NCBI GenBank assembly: GCA_964622775.1
Contig: CAZUSO010000011.1
Span: 1 to 60,105, forward strand
Direction: 5' to 3'
DNA from: CAZUSO01 sp964622775
GTDB taxonomy: Bacteria; Bacteroidota; Bacteroidia; Chitinophagales; Chitinophagaceae
DNA: 60,105 nucleotides
The stretch's first letter is position 1; the number at the start of each line of letters is the position of its first letter. The translations under genes were made by a program, and so were the position numbers. Positions 45,162 to 54,042 of the stretch are shown here, piece after piece. The notes beneath the pieces were generated by a model that did no database searches, had not been told where the DNA came from, and saw only the letters and a program-made list of their open reading frames with translations.

Positions 45162-45682
45162 TCATTGGCTATTGCGCTCAAAATCTTTTTTGCACGGCTG
45201 ATGAATCCGGGACTGAGTTTCTGGTGTGCTAATGCATCCTCCAATATCAATCGCAGTTCGTTTTTCAGCTCAGGGTAATATGCTGATATCTTTTCAATTA
45301 CCGTCATGGAAAATGCCCGTACCGCTACGGTTTCCTTTTCATCCTGCAGGAAGGTAAAGGCATGATTCAAAACAATATCATGCAGACTTTCTGGAATGGG
45401 TAAAAACTGCATGACACGCATCACATTACGGCGTACGGCCACCGGCGCAGCGATGTCGTTCAGGCGCTCCGCCAAAGCAGGTAAATATGGGCTTACAGCT
45501 TCAGGATGTGCTTCCGCAACATAGCTGATGAGCCAGGCTGTGCGTTGCACAATCTCTTTTTGACCGGCTGCCAGCAAATCCATAAGTACCCGGATTCGTT
45601 CAGGGTGATGCCCGACCCAGACTGCAATTTCGCGAATGTGCTCCTTCGAGCGGTTGGCTAAAACAGATTCGTACAGATTCAT
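45158..45682 (-). CDS. HEAT-repeat protein
   Basis: The 174-residue protein is all helical with HEAT-like repeats, for example IVQRTAWLISYVAEAHPEAV and VAVRAFSMTVIEKISAYYPE. HEAT proteins are scaffolds for protein or nucleic-acid contact; a distant likeness to DNA alkylation repair proteins is possible. No signal peptide. Its stop overlaps the dxs stop region. Confidence 0.7.
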   Translation of the reverse strand: MNLYESVLANRSKEHIREIAVWVGHHPERIRVLMDLLAAGQKEIVQRTAWLISYVAEAHPEAVSPYLPALAERLNDIAAPVAVRRNVMRVMQFLPIPESLHDIVLNHAFTFLQDEKETVAVRAFSMTVIEKISAYYPELKNELRLILEDALAHQKLSPGFISRAKKILSAIAND

Positions 45683-45804
45683 TTTTATACATAGTGGCTC
45701 CTACAATATTTTTATTTTTTTCAAAAAAATTGAGCTGCAATGTGGGTTAATTTTATTCATAACTACCTGTGTCCTGTATTCTCATATATTGTTATTCTCT
45801 TCCT

Positions 45805-46022
45805 GGAAGGGTGTATCCCAAATTGTCGCATCTGAGCAATCTCCCGAATGTAAAAGGTATCGTCATTTCGAGTGTAGCGCAGCGGAATCGGGGGGATCTC
45901 CCGGGCGCTCGCCCATCCTCCACGCGAAAATCCTGATCGGATTGCGCAGCAATCCAGGATTTTCTTTTCGGAAGGACGATAAAAAAACTTACACCACATG
46001 CAACATTTGGGATACACCCTCC
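45805..46022. mobile_element. MITE-like element with terminal inverted repeats (copy A)
   Basis: The ends are inverted copies: GGAAGGGTGTATCCCAAATT on the left (45805-45824) and, on the opposite strand at the right (46000-46022), a sequence sharing the 16-mer AGGGTGTATCCCAAAT. Inside, a large hairpin at 45927-45963 pairs AAAATCCT/AGGATTTT and GGATTGC/GCAATCC. No ORF is convincing. Related copies lie at 53894-53978 and 59891-60105. Confidence 0.7.
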
Positions 46023-46095
46023 CGGAATGGTTTTTTGCATAAGCTGATAAAATAGGATTGGGTAAGGTGAAAACGAAAAGTTTTCAACCTTTCAT

Positions 46096-46131
46096 CAAAA
46101 GAAAAATGCCTCTCCGTTATGAAGAAGCATT
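46096..46131 (-). terminator. Intrinsic terminator of the DUF5648-like gene
   Basis: On the minus strand AATGCTTCT pairs with AGAGGCATT (9 bp, one T-G pair) and is followed by TTTTTCTTTT. In plus coordinates the arms are 46105-46113 and 46123-46131. Confidence 0.75.
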
Positions 46132-46166
46132 TCCTAAACATTTATGAAATAAATAAACCGGAATGA

Positions 46167-46718
46167 TTACAAAGGGTGATAATACAAACTTTCATCCACA
46201 GCACGCTTAACGCCATAATACTGGAATGTTTTGTGGCGGAATCCTTTCTTTCCTAACTTATCGGTATCACCTTCTTCCGGGAAAGTAACCCAGTCTTTGG
46301 TTTTCGGAATATACCAACGATAAACAGCTACACGGTTTTCACCACGACGAACCGGAGCGTAAAATTGAAGCTTCTTGTTCTTATAGCCCATCTTCAGCAT
46401 CTGATCATCAGAAAACTCATCCTCGGCAACACTAACTAAATCCTTAGTGGTAGGATTAAACCAGCTATAAACAGCTATACGATCTTCCGCGGGCGTGCGG
46501 AATGCGTAAAAGATCAGGGTTTTGTCGGAATATTTCCAGTTCAATAACTGCCCTTCCTGGAATTCGTTATCAGCAAGCGTTACAAAGTTCCTGTCCACGG
46601 TACTATACCAACGATACACCGGTATCATATCATCCGAGTTTTTCTGGGCGAAAACTGTCTGAACAGTAAACAAACCGGATATGGTTATTGCTGAAGCAAT
46701 CAATAATTTTTTGATCAT
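46167..46718 (-). CDS. Secreted DUF5648-like repeat protein
   Basis: The 183-residue protein has a signal peptide (ASAITISGLFTVQTVFAQ) and three repeats of about 45 residues, each opening with an aromatic 'VYRWY' type motif: MIPVYRWYSTVDRNFVTLAD, IAVYSWFNPTTKDLVSVAED and VAVYRWYIPKTKDWVTFPEE. This is the pattern of DUF5648, a surface-associated repeat of unknown function. A promoter (46759-46789) and terminator of its own mark it as monocistronic. Confidence 0.7.
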   Translation of the reverse strand: MIKKLLIASAITISGLFTVQTVFAQKNSDDMIPVYRWYSTVDRNFVTLADNEFQEGQLLNWKYSDKTLIFYAFRTPAEDRIAVYSWFNPTTKDLVSVAEDEFSDDQMLKMGYKNKKLQFYAPVRRGENRVAVYRWYIPKTKDWVTFPEEGDTDKLGKKGFRHKTFQYYGVKRAVDESLYYHPL

Positions 46719-46758
46719 AGTAAATTATATTAGTTCAATTGTTTCTGAAAATCGCATC

Positions 46759-46789
46759 CAAAATACATAATTTTTTTTCGGACTTGCAA
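46759..46789 (-). promoter_or_regulatory. Probable promoter of the DUF5648-like gene
   Basis: On the minus strand TTG (46787-46789) and TATTTTG (46759-46765) are 21 nt apart. The rest of 46719-47005 is AT-rich and holds no other recognisable element. Confidence 0.45.
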
Positions 46790-47005
46790 CACTTATTCGA
46801 TTTTTTTTTTTGAAGGTACCTTTTTGAAGGATAATTGTGCCAAAAGTAATGTATTTTATGTTTTTAAAAAAAGAAAGACTACCAAAGAATATTCAAATAA
46901 AATAAAGATATTTGACGGACTTTTATGATTCAGTTTCTTATTATCAAATTAATAATAAAAATCGGAATTTTCAGTTATTCATAATGGTGACTACCATTAA
47001 AGCAC

Positions 47006-50000
47006 ATGATCAAGTTGAAGCGTATATTTTTGAATCCATACCGCCTTTTTTTCTTAATTCTTATTGCAGTTTTTTCCTCCGCTGCCTTAAATGCCCAAAA
47101 TGTGGACAGCCTTAAGGCAGCCCGGCAGCATACGTTAGACAGTACCCGGCAGGCAAGAGAACAATATAATGACAGCGTTACTGCGGAGCGTAAAAGAGTG
47201 CAGGACAGCACCCGGCTTGCCCAAAAACAATATTCTGACAGTATAAAGACGGAACGGGCCCGCGTTGCCGACAGTATTGCTTCCGTGCGTTCCTATTTAC
47301 GCAGTAAACAGTACAACGACAGTATGGACTTGATCCGGCAGCAACGTTTAGACAGTATCACCCGGGCTCGTCAAAAGATAAACGATTCCATCAGCGCCGA
47401 ACGGCAGCGCATTGCGGACAGCACTCAGGCTGCAAGAGAAAGGTACAATGACAGTCTCAAAACAGCAATGGAAAAAGAGCAGCTCGAACGTCAAAGGATT
47501 AACGACAGTATAAAAACCGCAAGACAACACATCATCGACAGTATTGCCGCTATAACCGCATACCGGCAAAGCGATCATTATAAAGACAGCGTTGCCGGCG
47601 AGCGACAGCGCATCCGCGACAGCATAGTTACTGTCCGGAAGGCATATAACGACAGTGTCCGGTTGGCTCAGCAGGCCATTGCCGACAGCATAACCCTGGC
47701 GCGACAAAAATACAACGACAGTCTTCAGGCAACGCTTACACAACAGCGGGAAGAACGGCAGCATTACATGGATAGCATGGCGGTGGTACGGCAGGCGCGC
47801 AGTGACAGCCTGGCCCAGGTAAGAGCCGATCGGGAAGCCCGCCAGAAATTAAGGGAGAAGGAAAAAAAGGAAAAGCTTAAGCTGTCACTCGATCTTAAGA
47901 TTCAAAAACAGCAGGAGGCCTATACCAATGAAACTATGCGAAGGCGAAAATGGAGCCTTGGCCGGAAAGCGGTGCAGAATACCTTTACCCGATACAATTA
48001 TTATTATAATGCCGACCGGAAGATGGATGAAGCAGAAGCCAATATGCGCCGCGCTGCCCAGGATAACTTTGACGGTCTGCTTCCGCTTTTCTACTTTAAT
48101 CCCGATAAAGATTCATCGCAGGTGATGACGGATATGGATACCATTATCCGCAAAACATCCATAGGTATCCAGTTGCATGATCCGCGCGGAAAATGGCAGG
48201 ACAATCTCTATCTCCTGACGGGTAAGGCCTATTATTACAAAGGTGATTATAAAAATGCCGCCGCCGCTTTTAAGTATATCATATCCGAGGTTGAAGCGGC
48301 ACGTATTGCGAAAGCAAAGCAAGAAAATAAAGGCAAGAAATCACAACCTATACCACTGGAATTAGGTGTGGAAGAAAAAAGCGGCCTGGCGGGAGCGCTG
48401 GAGCATAAATCATCCAAAAACGAAGCCATGCTGTGGCTGGCGCAGACCTTCACCCAAGATAATAACGACGGGCAGGCGCAATCCCTGCTGGATATGTTGC
48501 GAAATGATTCCAAATTCCCGAAATCACGGGAAGGGGGCATTGCCCTGCAACAGGCATTTATTGATCTTAAAAACCAGGACTACGGCAATGCCTTAAAGGC
48601 GCTTACCATTGTAGCCGATGATCCGCAGACCGACAAAACTATTCGTCAGCGTGCCGCCTTCCTCAGCGGACAATTGTTTCAATTAGAAAAAAATTATGCG
48701 GAATCCGACCGGTATTTTAATAAGGCCATTGAAATGAATCCTCCGTTTGAGATGGATTTCTACGCACGGATCAATATCGTCAGGAACAATTTAAAGGAAA
48801 ATAACGGTGCGGGAGATGCCGGATCGCTGCTGAATCAAATGGCCTCCGATGCAAAATACCGCAATTATTTCGACCAGATTTATTACGGCCTCGGCATGAT
48901 CAATCTGCGTTCCGGAACTACGGAAAGCGCTCAGGATAATTTCCGCAAAAGCATAGGCTACAGCCAAAACAACCGTCGCCAAAAAGGACTTTCCTATGTA
49001 GCGCTCGGTGAGCTGCTGTTCAATAATGGCAACTATGGAGCTGCTAAAACCCTGTATGATACGGCAGTAACTTTACTGACCCCCGCCGATCAGCCGGAAT
49101 ACAATACCGCTTTGCGCCTGACCCAGACATTGGACAAGATAGCCGCACCGGCTTTGGAAATTCAAAGGCAGGACAGCCTGTTAAGGTTATCTTCCCTTTC
49201 CGAAAGGGAACAAAGAGCCGCTGTGCGTAAATACATCCGGGAACAGGAAAAGCTGCTCCGGGACAGCGTTTTTGCCAGCCAAAACGTCCCTTTGGCTAAT
49301 AATACTACGCCCGGCGGCAGCACAGGCGACTGGTATTTTGCCAATACATCACTGATGCAGCAGGGCAGCAACAGCTTTAAGCAGAAGTGGGGAGCAAGAG
49401 AACTGAAAGACAACTGGCGGCGCAGCAGCAATTCCTTTACAGGAACCGGCGACAGCGACTTCCCGGAAGAAGACAGCGATGTGGTGCCCGAAGGCTTAGA
49501 TGAAGATTCCCTGATGGCTGCTATTCCTCATACATCAGAGCAGATAACACGGGTCAACGGGCGCCTGGAAGAAGCCTACTTCCAGTTAGGGAAGGCCTAT
49601 TACAATGATTTGGAAAATTATCCCAAGGCTACGGCCACCTACGATCTGTTAGCGGCAAAATATCCTGATCACGGCCATCAGGATGAGGTGTTGTATCATC
49701 GTTATATTATGGCGCTTCATGACAACGATTCGTCGAAAGCCGCTGCTTATCGTTCCTCATTGTTCGATAAATTCCCCGAAAGTGATTTCACTAAAGCGCT
49801 CCGGGCTTCGGGTGAAAGCAATTCCCTGACCGTAGCGGGTGATGACGCCATCATGGCTCATTACGATGAAACCTACCGGTTATTAATGGATCACGAATAT
49901 GCTTCGGTTATTCGCAGAGCTAACGAAACCGGAGAACTGTTTCCCGCACAGTCCGGGCGGTATGCCAAACAATATAATTTGCTGAAGGCAGTTGCCATTG

Positions 50001-50545
50001 CAGGCACGGGCGATTATGGTATGGCGGATACAATGCTGACGGAATTTTTGACACTGAATCCCAACGATTCTATGAGTCCCTGGGCAGGCGATGTGCTGGA
50101 ATTTATCCGGAAACAACACCCGAACCCGGCTCATACTGCGATAGAAGAGGCGGCAGGTTCTGCAGACAACAATAATCAAAACTATATTTTCCATGCCGGA
50201 GGCAAACAGTTTGTGCTGATTTCCGCCGCGATACTGGACGGTAAATTAATGGGGGTCAAATCAGGCCTTGCAGATTACAATATCACAAAACGATCCGGCG
50301 ACAATATCAAAATTACCATCACGGCATTGCAGGGTGGACGGGGTATATTGATCTTAAAAGAATTTGATGATATTGCTCAGGGTAAAAAATACATTGCTGA
50401 TATAAAAGCGCAAAGCAGCCTGTTCCGGGAATATGAGCAGAATGAGATTGAACTGATGCTAATCTCAGCCGAGAACCTGAAGGTGCTGTATCAGAAGAAC
50501 GATTATGATACCTATAAGCAGTTTTATAAGAAAAATTATAAGTAA
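47006..50545 (+). CDS. sprE: Type IX secretion TPR protein, PorW/SprE-like, with hendecad repeat domain
   Basis: The 1179-residue product has a signal-like N-terminus (to about residue 31), then residues 34-277 with 20 units that begin Asp-Ser; 15 of 19 spacings are exactly 11 residues (for example DSTRQAREQYN, DSVTAERKRVQ). A basic coiled-coil stretch and many TPR units follow (GKAYYYKGDYKNAAAAFKYI, AYFQLGKAYYNDLENYPKAT), ending with a conserved C-terminal domain (NYIFHAGGKQFVLISAAILD). The last two parts resemble PorW/SprE, a periplasmic component that links the type IX motor complex to the translocon. No clear lipobox is seen. Start at 46985 is less likely. Confidence 0.75.
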   Translation: MIKLKRIFLNPYRLFFLILIAVFSSAALNAQNVDSLKAARQHTLDSTRQAREQYNDSVTAERKRVQDSTRLAQKQYSDSIKTERARVADSIASVRSYLRSKQYNDSMDLIRQQRLDSITRARQKINDSISAERQRIADSTQAARERYNDSLKTAMEKEQLERQRINDSIKTARQHIIDSIAAITAYRQSDHYKDSVAGERQRIRDSIVTVRKAYNDSVRLAQQAIADSITLARQKYNDSLQATLTQQREERQHYMDSMAVVRQARSDSLAQVRADREARQKLREKEKKEKLKLSLDLKIQKQQEAYTNETMRRRKWSLGRKAVQNTFTRYNYYYNADRKMDEAEANMRRAAQDNFDGLLPLFYFNPDKDSSQVMTDMDTIIRKTSIGIQLHDPRGKWQDNLYLLTGKAYYYKGDYKNAAAAFKYIISEVEAARIAKAKQENKGKKSQPIPLELGVEEKSGLAGALEHKSSKNEAMLWLAQTFTQDNNDGQAQSLLDMLRNDSKFPKSREGGIALQQAFIDLKNQDYGNALKALTIVADDPQTDKTIRQRAAFLSGQLFQLEKNYAESDRYFNKAIEMNPPFEMDFYARINIVRNNLKENNGAGDAGSLLNQMASDAKYRNYFDQIYYGLGMINLRSGTTESAQDNFRKSIGYSQNNRRQKGLSYVALGELLFNNGNYGAAKTLYDTAVTLLTPADQPEYNTALRLTQTLDKIAAPALEIQRQDSLLRLSSLSEREQRAAVRKYIREQEKLLRDSVFASQNVPLANNTTPGGSTGDWYFANTSLMQQGSNSFKQKWGARELKDNWRRSSNSFTGTGDSDFPEEDSDVVPEGLDEDSLMAAIPHTSEQITRVNGRLEEAYFQLGKAYYNDLENYPKATATYDLLAAKYPDHGHQDEVLYHRYIMALHDNDSSKAAAYRSSLFDKFPESDFTKALRASGESNSLTVAGDDAIMAHYDETYRLLMDHEYASVIRRANETGELFPAQSGRYAKQYNLLKAVAIAGTGDYGMADTMLTEFLTLNPNDSMSPWAGDVLEFIRKQHPNPAHTAIEEAAGSADNNNQNYIFHAGGKQFVLISAAILDGKLMGVKSGLADYNITKRSGDNIKITITALQGGRGILILKEFDDIAQGKKYIADIKAQSSLFREYEQNEIELMLISAENLKVLYQKNDYDTYKQFYKKNYK

Positions 50546-50626
50546 CCCGGCCGGAACACCATGTTGCTATTCCTAGGCTGCTGATTATCGCCGGCAGGCA
50601 TTGACCATGATAAATGAAAGAGACCG

Positions 50627-52306
50627 ATGAAGATATTTTTAGCGCAGCAGAATTATCATATAGGAAATTTTGAAGCTAATACCGAAAAGATCATAGCCGC
50701 CATTCATAATGCCCGGCAACAGGGAGGCGACCTGATCGTATTCAGCGAGCTGGCCGTATGCGGTTATCCGCCCCGTGATTTTCTGGAATTTGACGATTTT
50801 ATCGAAGCCTGTGAACAGGCTATTGACCGGATTCGAATGGAAGCGGAAGGCATTGCCGTCCTGGTGGGTGCGCCTTCCCGCAACCCTGTCCCGGAAGGGA
50901 AAGATCTCTTTAACAGCGCGTATTTTATACAGGATCAGCAAATCCGCCAGGTCATCCATAAGACCCTGCTGCCTAATTACGATGTATTTGATGAGTACCG
51001 GTATTTCGAGCCGGGGTTCGAATGGCATGTCATTGATTTTATGGGACAGAAGCTGGCGGTAACGATTTGCGAAGACATTTGGGATCTGACTGAAAATCCG
51101 CTGTACCGGCAATGTCCGATGGACAGGCTTGCGGAAAGCCGGCCTGACCTGATGATTAACCTCAGCGCTTCGCCTTTTGATTATACCCATGCGGAAGACC
51201 GGCTGGCTGTCGTGAAGCGCAATGTGCTGCGTTACCGTATCCCGATGCTTTACTGTAATACCGTTGGTTCGCAGACGGAGATCGTCTTTGATGGCGGTTC
51301 CATCGTATGCGATGCTTCAGGTAACCTAATTCGGCAACTTCCTTTTTTTGAAGAATATCTATTGGCTGTAAACTGGGATGGAAAGTCTTTTGATCTTCCG
51401 GTTCAGACGCCGGCGGATCAGTTGCCTGACACTGAGCTGAATCCCGCCCTTTTTCAGCCGGAGCTGAATATTGAACGGGTGCATGATGCTCTGGTAACGG
51501 GTATCCGGCAATATTTTGAAAAAATGAATTTCCGGAAAGCAATCATTGCTTCTTCGGGCGGCATTGACAGCGCAGTGACCCTGGCTTTAGCCTGCAGGGC
51601 TTTGGGGCCGGAAAATGTACATGCCGTTTTGATGCCATCTCCATTTTCCACGGATCATTCAGTAAGTGATGCGGAACAATTATCTCAGAATCTGAACAAC
51701 CGTTATGATATCATTCCGATAAGAAATATCTATGATTCTTTTGGAACAAGCCTGCAGCCGCTATTTCAGGGAATGCCCTTTAACGTGGCGGAAGAAAATA
51801 TCCAGTCGCGCATACGCGGCGCACTGGCAATGGCATTAGCCAATAAGTTCAGTTATATTCTGCTCAACACCTCCAATAAAAGCGAGCTGGCTACCGGCTA
51901 TGGTACGCTTTATGGCGATATGGCAGGAGGCATCGGCGTCTTAGGCGATTTGTACAAGATGCAGGTATATGCTCTGGCAAGGCTGATCAACCGGAAGCGG
52001 GAATGGATACCGAATCATATTATTGACAAGCCGCCGTCTGCGGAATTGCGCCCCGACCAGAAGGACAGCGACAGCCTGCCGCCATATGAGATATTAGATG
52101 CGCTGTTGTATCAATACATTGAATTACGCAAAAGTCCGCAGGATATTATCGGACAGGGCTACGATCCCGGTCTGACTGCGCGTATATTGGGGATGGTGAA
52201 CCGGAATGAGTACAAGCGGAATCAGTTTTGCCCTATCATACGCATATCGCCAAAAGCCTTTGGCATTGGGCGGCGCATACCGATTGTTGCCAGGTACCTG
52301 AATTAG
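50627..52306 (+). CDS. nadE: NAD+ synthase, glutamine-dependent
   Basis: NadE amidates nicotinic acid adenine dinucleotide to NAD+. The 559-residue protein has an N-terminal nitrilase-type glutaminase (about residues 1-250; SELAVCGYPPRDFLEFDDF, the catalytic cysteine in VTICEDIWD) and a C-terminal ammonia-ligating domain with the PP-loop SSGGIDSAVTLALA, TSNKSELATGYGTLYGDMAG and KPPSAELRPDQKDSDSLPPY. Fusion of both domains shows that glutamine is the nitrogen donor. Confidence 0.95.
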   Translation: MKIFLAQQNYHIGNFEANTEKIIAAIHNARQQGGDLIVFSELAVCGYPPRDFLEFDDFIEACEQAIDRIRMEAEGIAVLVGAPSRNPVPEGKDLFNSAYFIQDQQIRQVIHKTLLPNYDVFDEYRYFEPGFEWHVIDFMGQKLAVTICEDIWDLTENPLYRQCPMDRLAESRPDLMINLSASPFDYTHAEDRLAVVKRNVLRYRIPMLYCNTVGSQTEIVFDGGSIVCDASGNLIRQLPFFEEYLLAVNWDGKSFDLPVQTPADQLPDTELNPALFQPELNIERVHDALVTGIRQYFEKMNFRKAIIASSGGIDSAVTLALACRALGPENVHAVLMPSPFSTDHSVSDAEQLSQNLNNRYDIIPIRNIYDSFGTSLQPLFQGMPFNVAEENIQSRIRGALAMALANKFSYILLNTSNKSELATGYGTLYGDMAGGIGVLGDLYKMQVYALARLINRKREWIPNHIIDKPPSAELRPDQKDSDSLPPYEILDALLYQYIELRKSPQDIIGQGYDPGLTARILGMVNRNEYKRNQFCPIIRISPKAFGIGRRIPIVARYLN

Positions 52307-52507
52307 AGAATGCCGGGCACGCCTCCCTCTTTTCTTTTACCAAAACTATGCCCTATGTATCGTAGCCCGGTGAACTGTCGAAGGCAGCCTCCCTGGGTGC
52401 TCAGGCTTTCGGAAGCTTTTTTATGATTACCTTGCACCAAAGATGATGCTTTTAGCCTAACAGTATCAAATTAATGGTTATGACCTTAATCAGCAAGCCT
52501 TAATTCA

Positions 52508-53827
52508 ATGAACGCCCCCCTCATACATATCTATACACCCAACCAAAGCAACCGGTTAAAGTATGTCCTTAACTGGATATTTGAGGAACAACTGCAATGT
52601 CCTTACCTTATCACCGGCGATGCGGAGCAATGGCGGCAGACTGCGGGTATAAAGATCAATTACAGTACAAATTCTATCGGGGATGACAGCCTCCGGATAC
52701 GCCCTTCCGGTTTGCTGGAGGAAAAAGACATCCGACCTCAAAACCTGTCCGTGCACCGGTGGAAGCATAGCACGATACTTTTTTACAATCAGCCGGGAGC
52801 GGAGATTCCGTTTGACATTTTTGCTGCTGCCTTTTACCTGATTTCCCGGTATGAGGAATATTTCCCGGCAGAAAAAGATGTGCATGACCGGTACCGGCAC
52901 CAGGATTCCGCCGCGGGACAATATGCTTTTCTCCACCAGCCTGTAGTTGATCAGTGGCTGACATCTTTCGGGGAATTATTAGCGCAAAAGTCCGGCTGGA
53001 ACAGCCCGGCAAAAACCTTCACCTGGCTGCCAAGCTATGATATTGATATGGCCTGGTCCTATCTGCATAAAAGCCCGAAACGACAGATGGGCGCTTATTT
53101 AAAGGATATGGCACAGTTGAAGCTGGGTCGTATCCGGGAACGAAAAGCCGTATTAACCGGGTGTAAGCCTGATCCTTACGACAGTTTTGAACGGTTAGCT
53201 GTCCTGCACAAAAAATATCATGTGCAGCCACTTTTCTTTTTTCTGCTGGGGGAATATTCCCGGTATGACAAAAATATCGAAGCCAGGAACCCCGCCATGC
53301 AGCAGCTCATCCGGCAACTGGCCGCTACCGGTGCTACCGGCATTCATCCCTCTTATGGCACAAAGGAGAATGTAACTCAGCTCAAAAATGAAATTGCTGT
53401 CCTTTCCGAAATACTGGACAGGCCTGTTTCCAAAAGCCGGCAGCATTATATCCGCTTCTCCCTTCCGGAGACCTACCGTGCACTGGCTGCCTGCGGTATC
53501 CGGGATGAATATTCTATGGGTTATGCAGGCTCCAACGGCTTTCGGGCGGGCACTTCCAATGATTTTTTATGGTATGATCTGGAAAAGGAAGCAGTGACAG
53601 ACCTGAGGGTTCATCCTTTTGCATTTATGGAAATGACTAATAAATTTTATCTCCGCCAAAATCCAAAAGAAGCATTCTTAGAATGGGAGCGCCTGTATGA
53701 AGTCGTGAAAGGGGTTAAGGGTACGCTGATCAGTATCTGGCATAATCACTCCTTAGGTACAGACAAGATGTATTCAGGCTGGTGGGAATGTTATGAAAAG
53801 ATGTGGGCACTACACTTTCGGTCGTAA
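52508..53827 (+). CDS. Polysaccharide deacetylase family protein
   Basis: The 439-residue product has an N-terminal DUF7033-like region (residues 1-150, with FDIFAAAFYLISRYEEYFP) and a NodB-like fold: the metal-binding start FTWLPSYDIDMAWSY replaces the classical 'TFDDG' with YDID, and GIHPSYGTK carries the usual HPSxGT motif. SIWHNHSLG near the end contributes a histidine. Such enzymes deacetylate wall or capsule sugars, but substrate is unknown. No signal peptide. Confidence 0.8.
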   Translation: MNAPLIHIYTPNQSNRLKYVLNWIFEEQLQCPYLITGDAEQWRQTAGIKINYSTNSIGDDSLRIRPSGLLEEKDIRPQNLSVHRWKHSTILFYNQPGAEIPFDIFAAAFYLISRYEEYFPAEKDVHDRYRHQDSAAGQYAFLHQPVVDQWLTSFGELLAQKSGWNSPAKTFTWLPSYDIDMAWSYLHKSPKRQMGAYLKDMAQLKLGRIRERKAVLTGCKPDPYDSFERLAVLHKKYHVQPLFFFLLGEYSRYDKNIEARNPAMQQLIRQLAATGATGIHPSYGTKENVTQLKNEIAVLSEILDRPVSKSRQHYIRFSLPETYRALAACGIRDEYSMGYAGSNGFRAGTSNDFLWYDLEKEAVTDLRVHPFAFMEMTNKFYLRQNPKEAFLEWERLYEVVKGVKGTLISIWHNHSLGTDKMYSGWWECYEKMWALHFRS

Positions 53828-53893
53828 ATAAAACAATCGTACGACCCCACGTTTTTTATTATCATTCATTCTCCTTCCTTTCGGCATCATCTC

Positions 53894-53978
53894 GACTAAG
53901 AAAACTCCGGATTACGCAGTAATCCGATCAGAATTTTCGCATGGAGCAATCTCCGGCTGCGTTTGGAATAGCATCCCG
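53894..53978 (-). repeat. Fragment of the MITE-like repeat (copy C, inverted)
   Basis: CTCCGGATTACGCAGTAATC and ATCAGAATTTTCGCATGGAG match the reverse complement of copy A's hairpin arm and of copy B (59891-60105). The remainder of 53828-54042 shows no gene. Confidence 0.6.
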
Positions 53979-54042
53979 TTTTTTTGGTGAAATAAAAAAC
54001 GGTCGGCATATTCGTCAAAATTACCCGCCGTATATCCACGTT

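Noticed and set aside
52392..52425. AGCCT...AGGCT hairpin with T-run after nadE
   Set aside because: Only a 5-bp stem with a 12-nt loop, and the T-run is displaced by more than ten bases.
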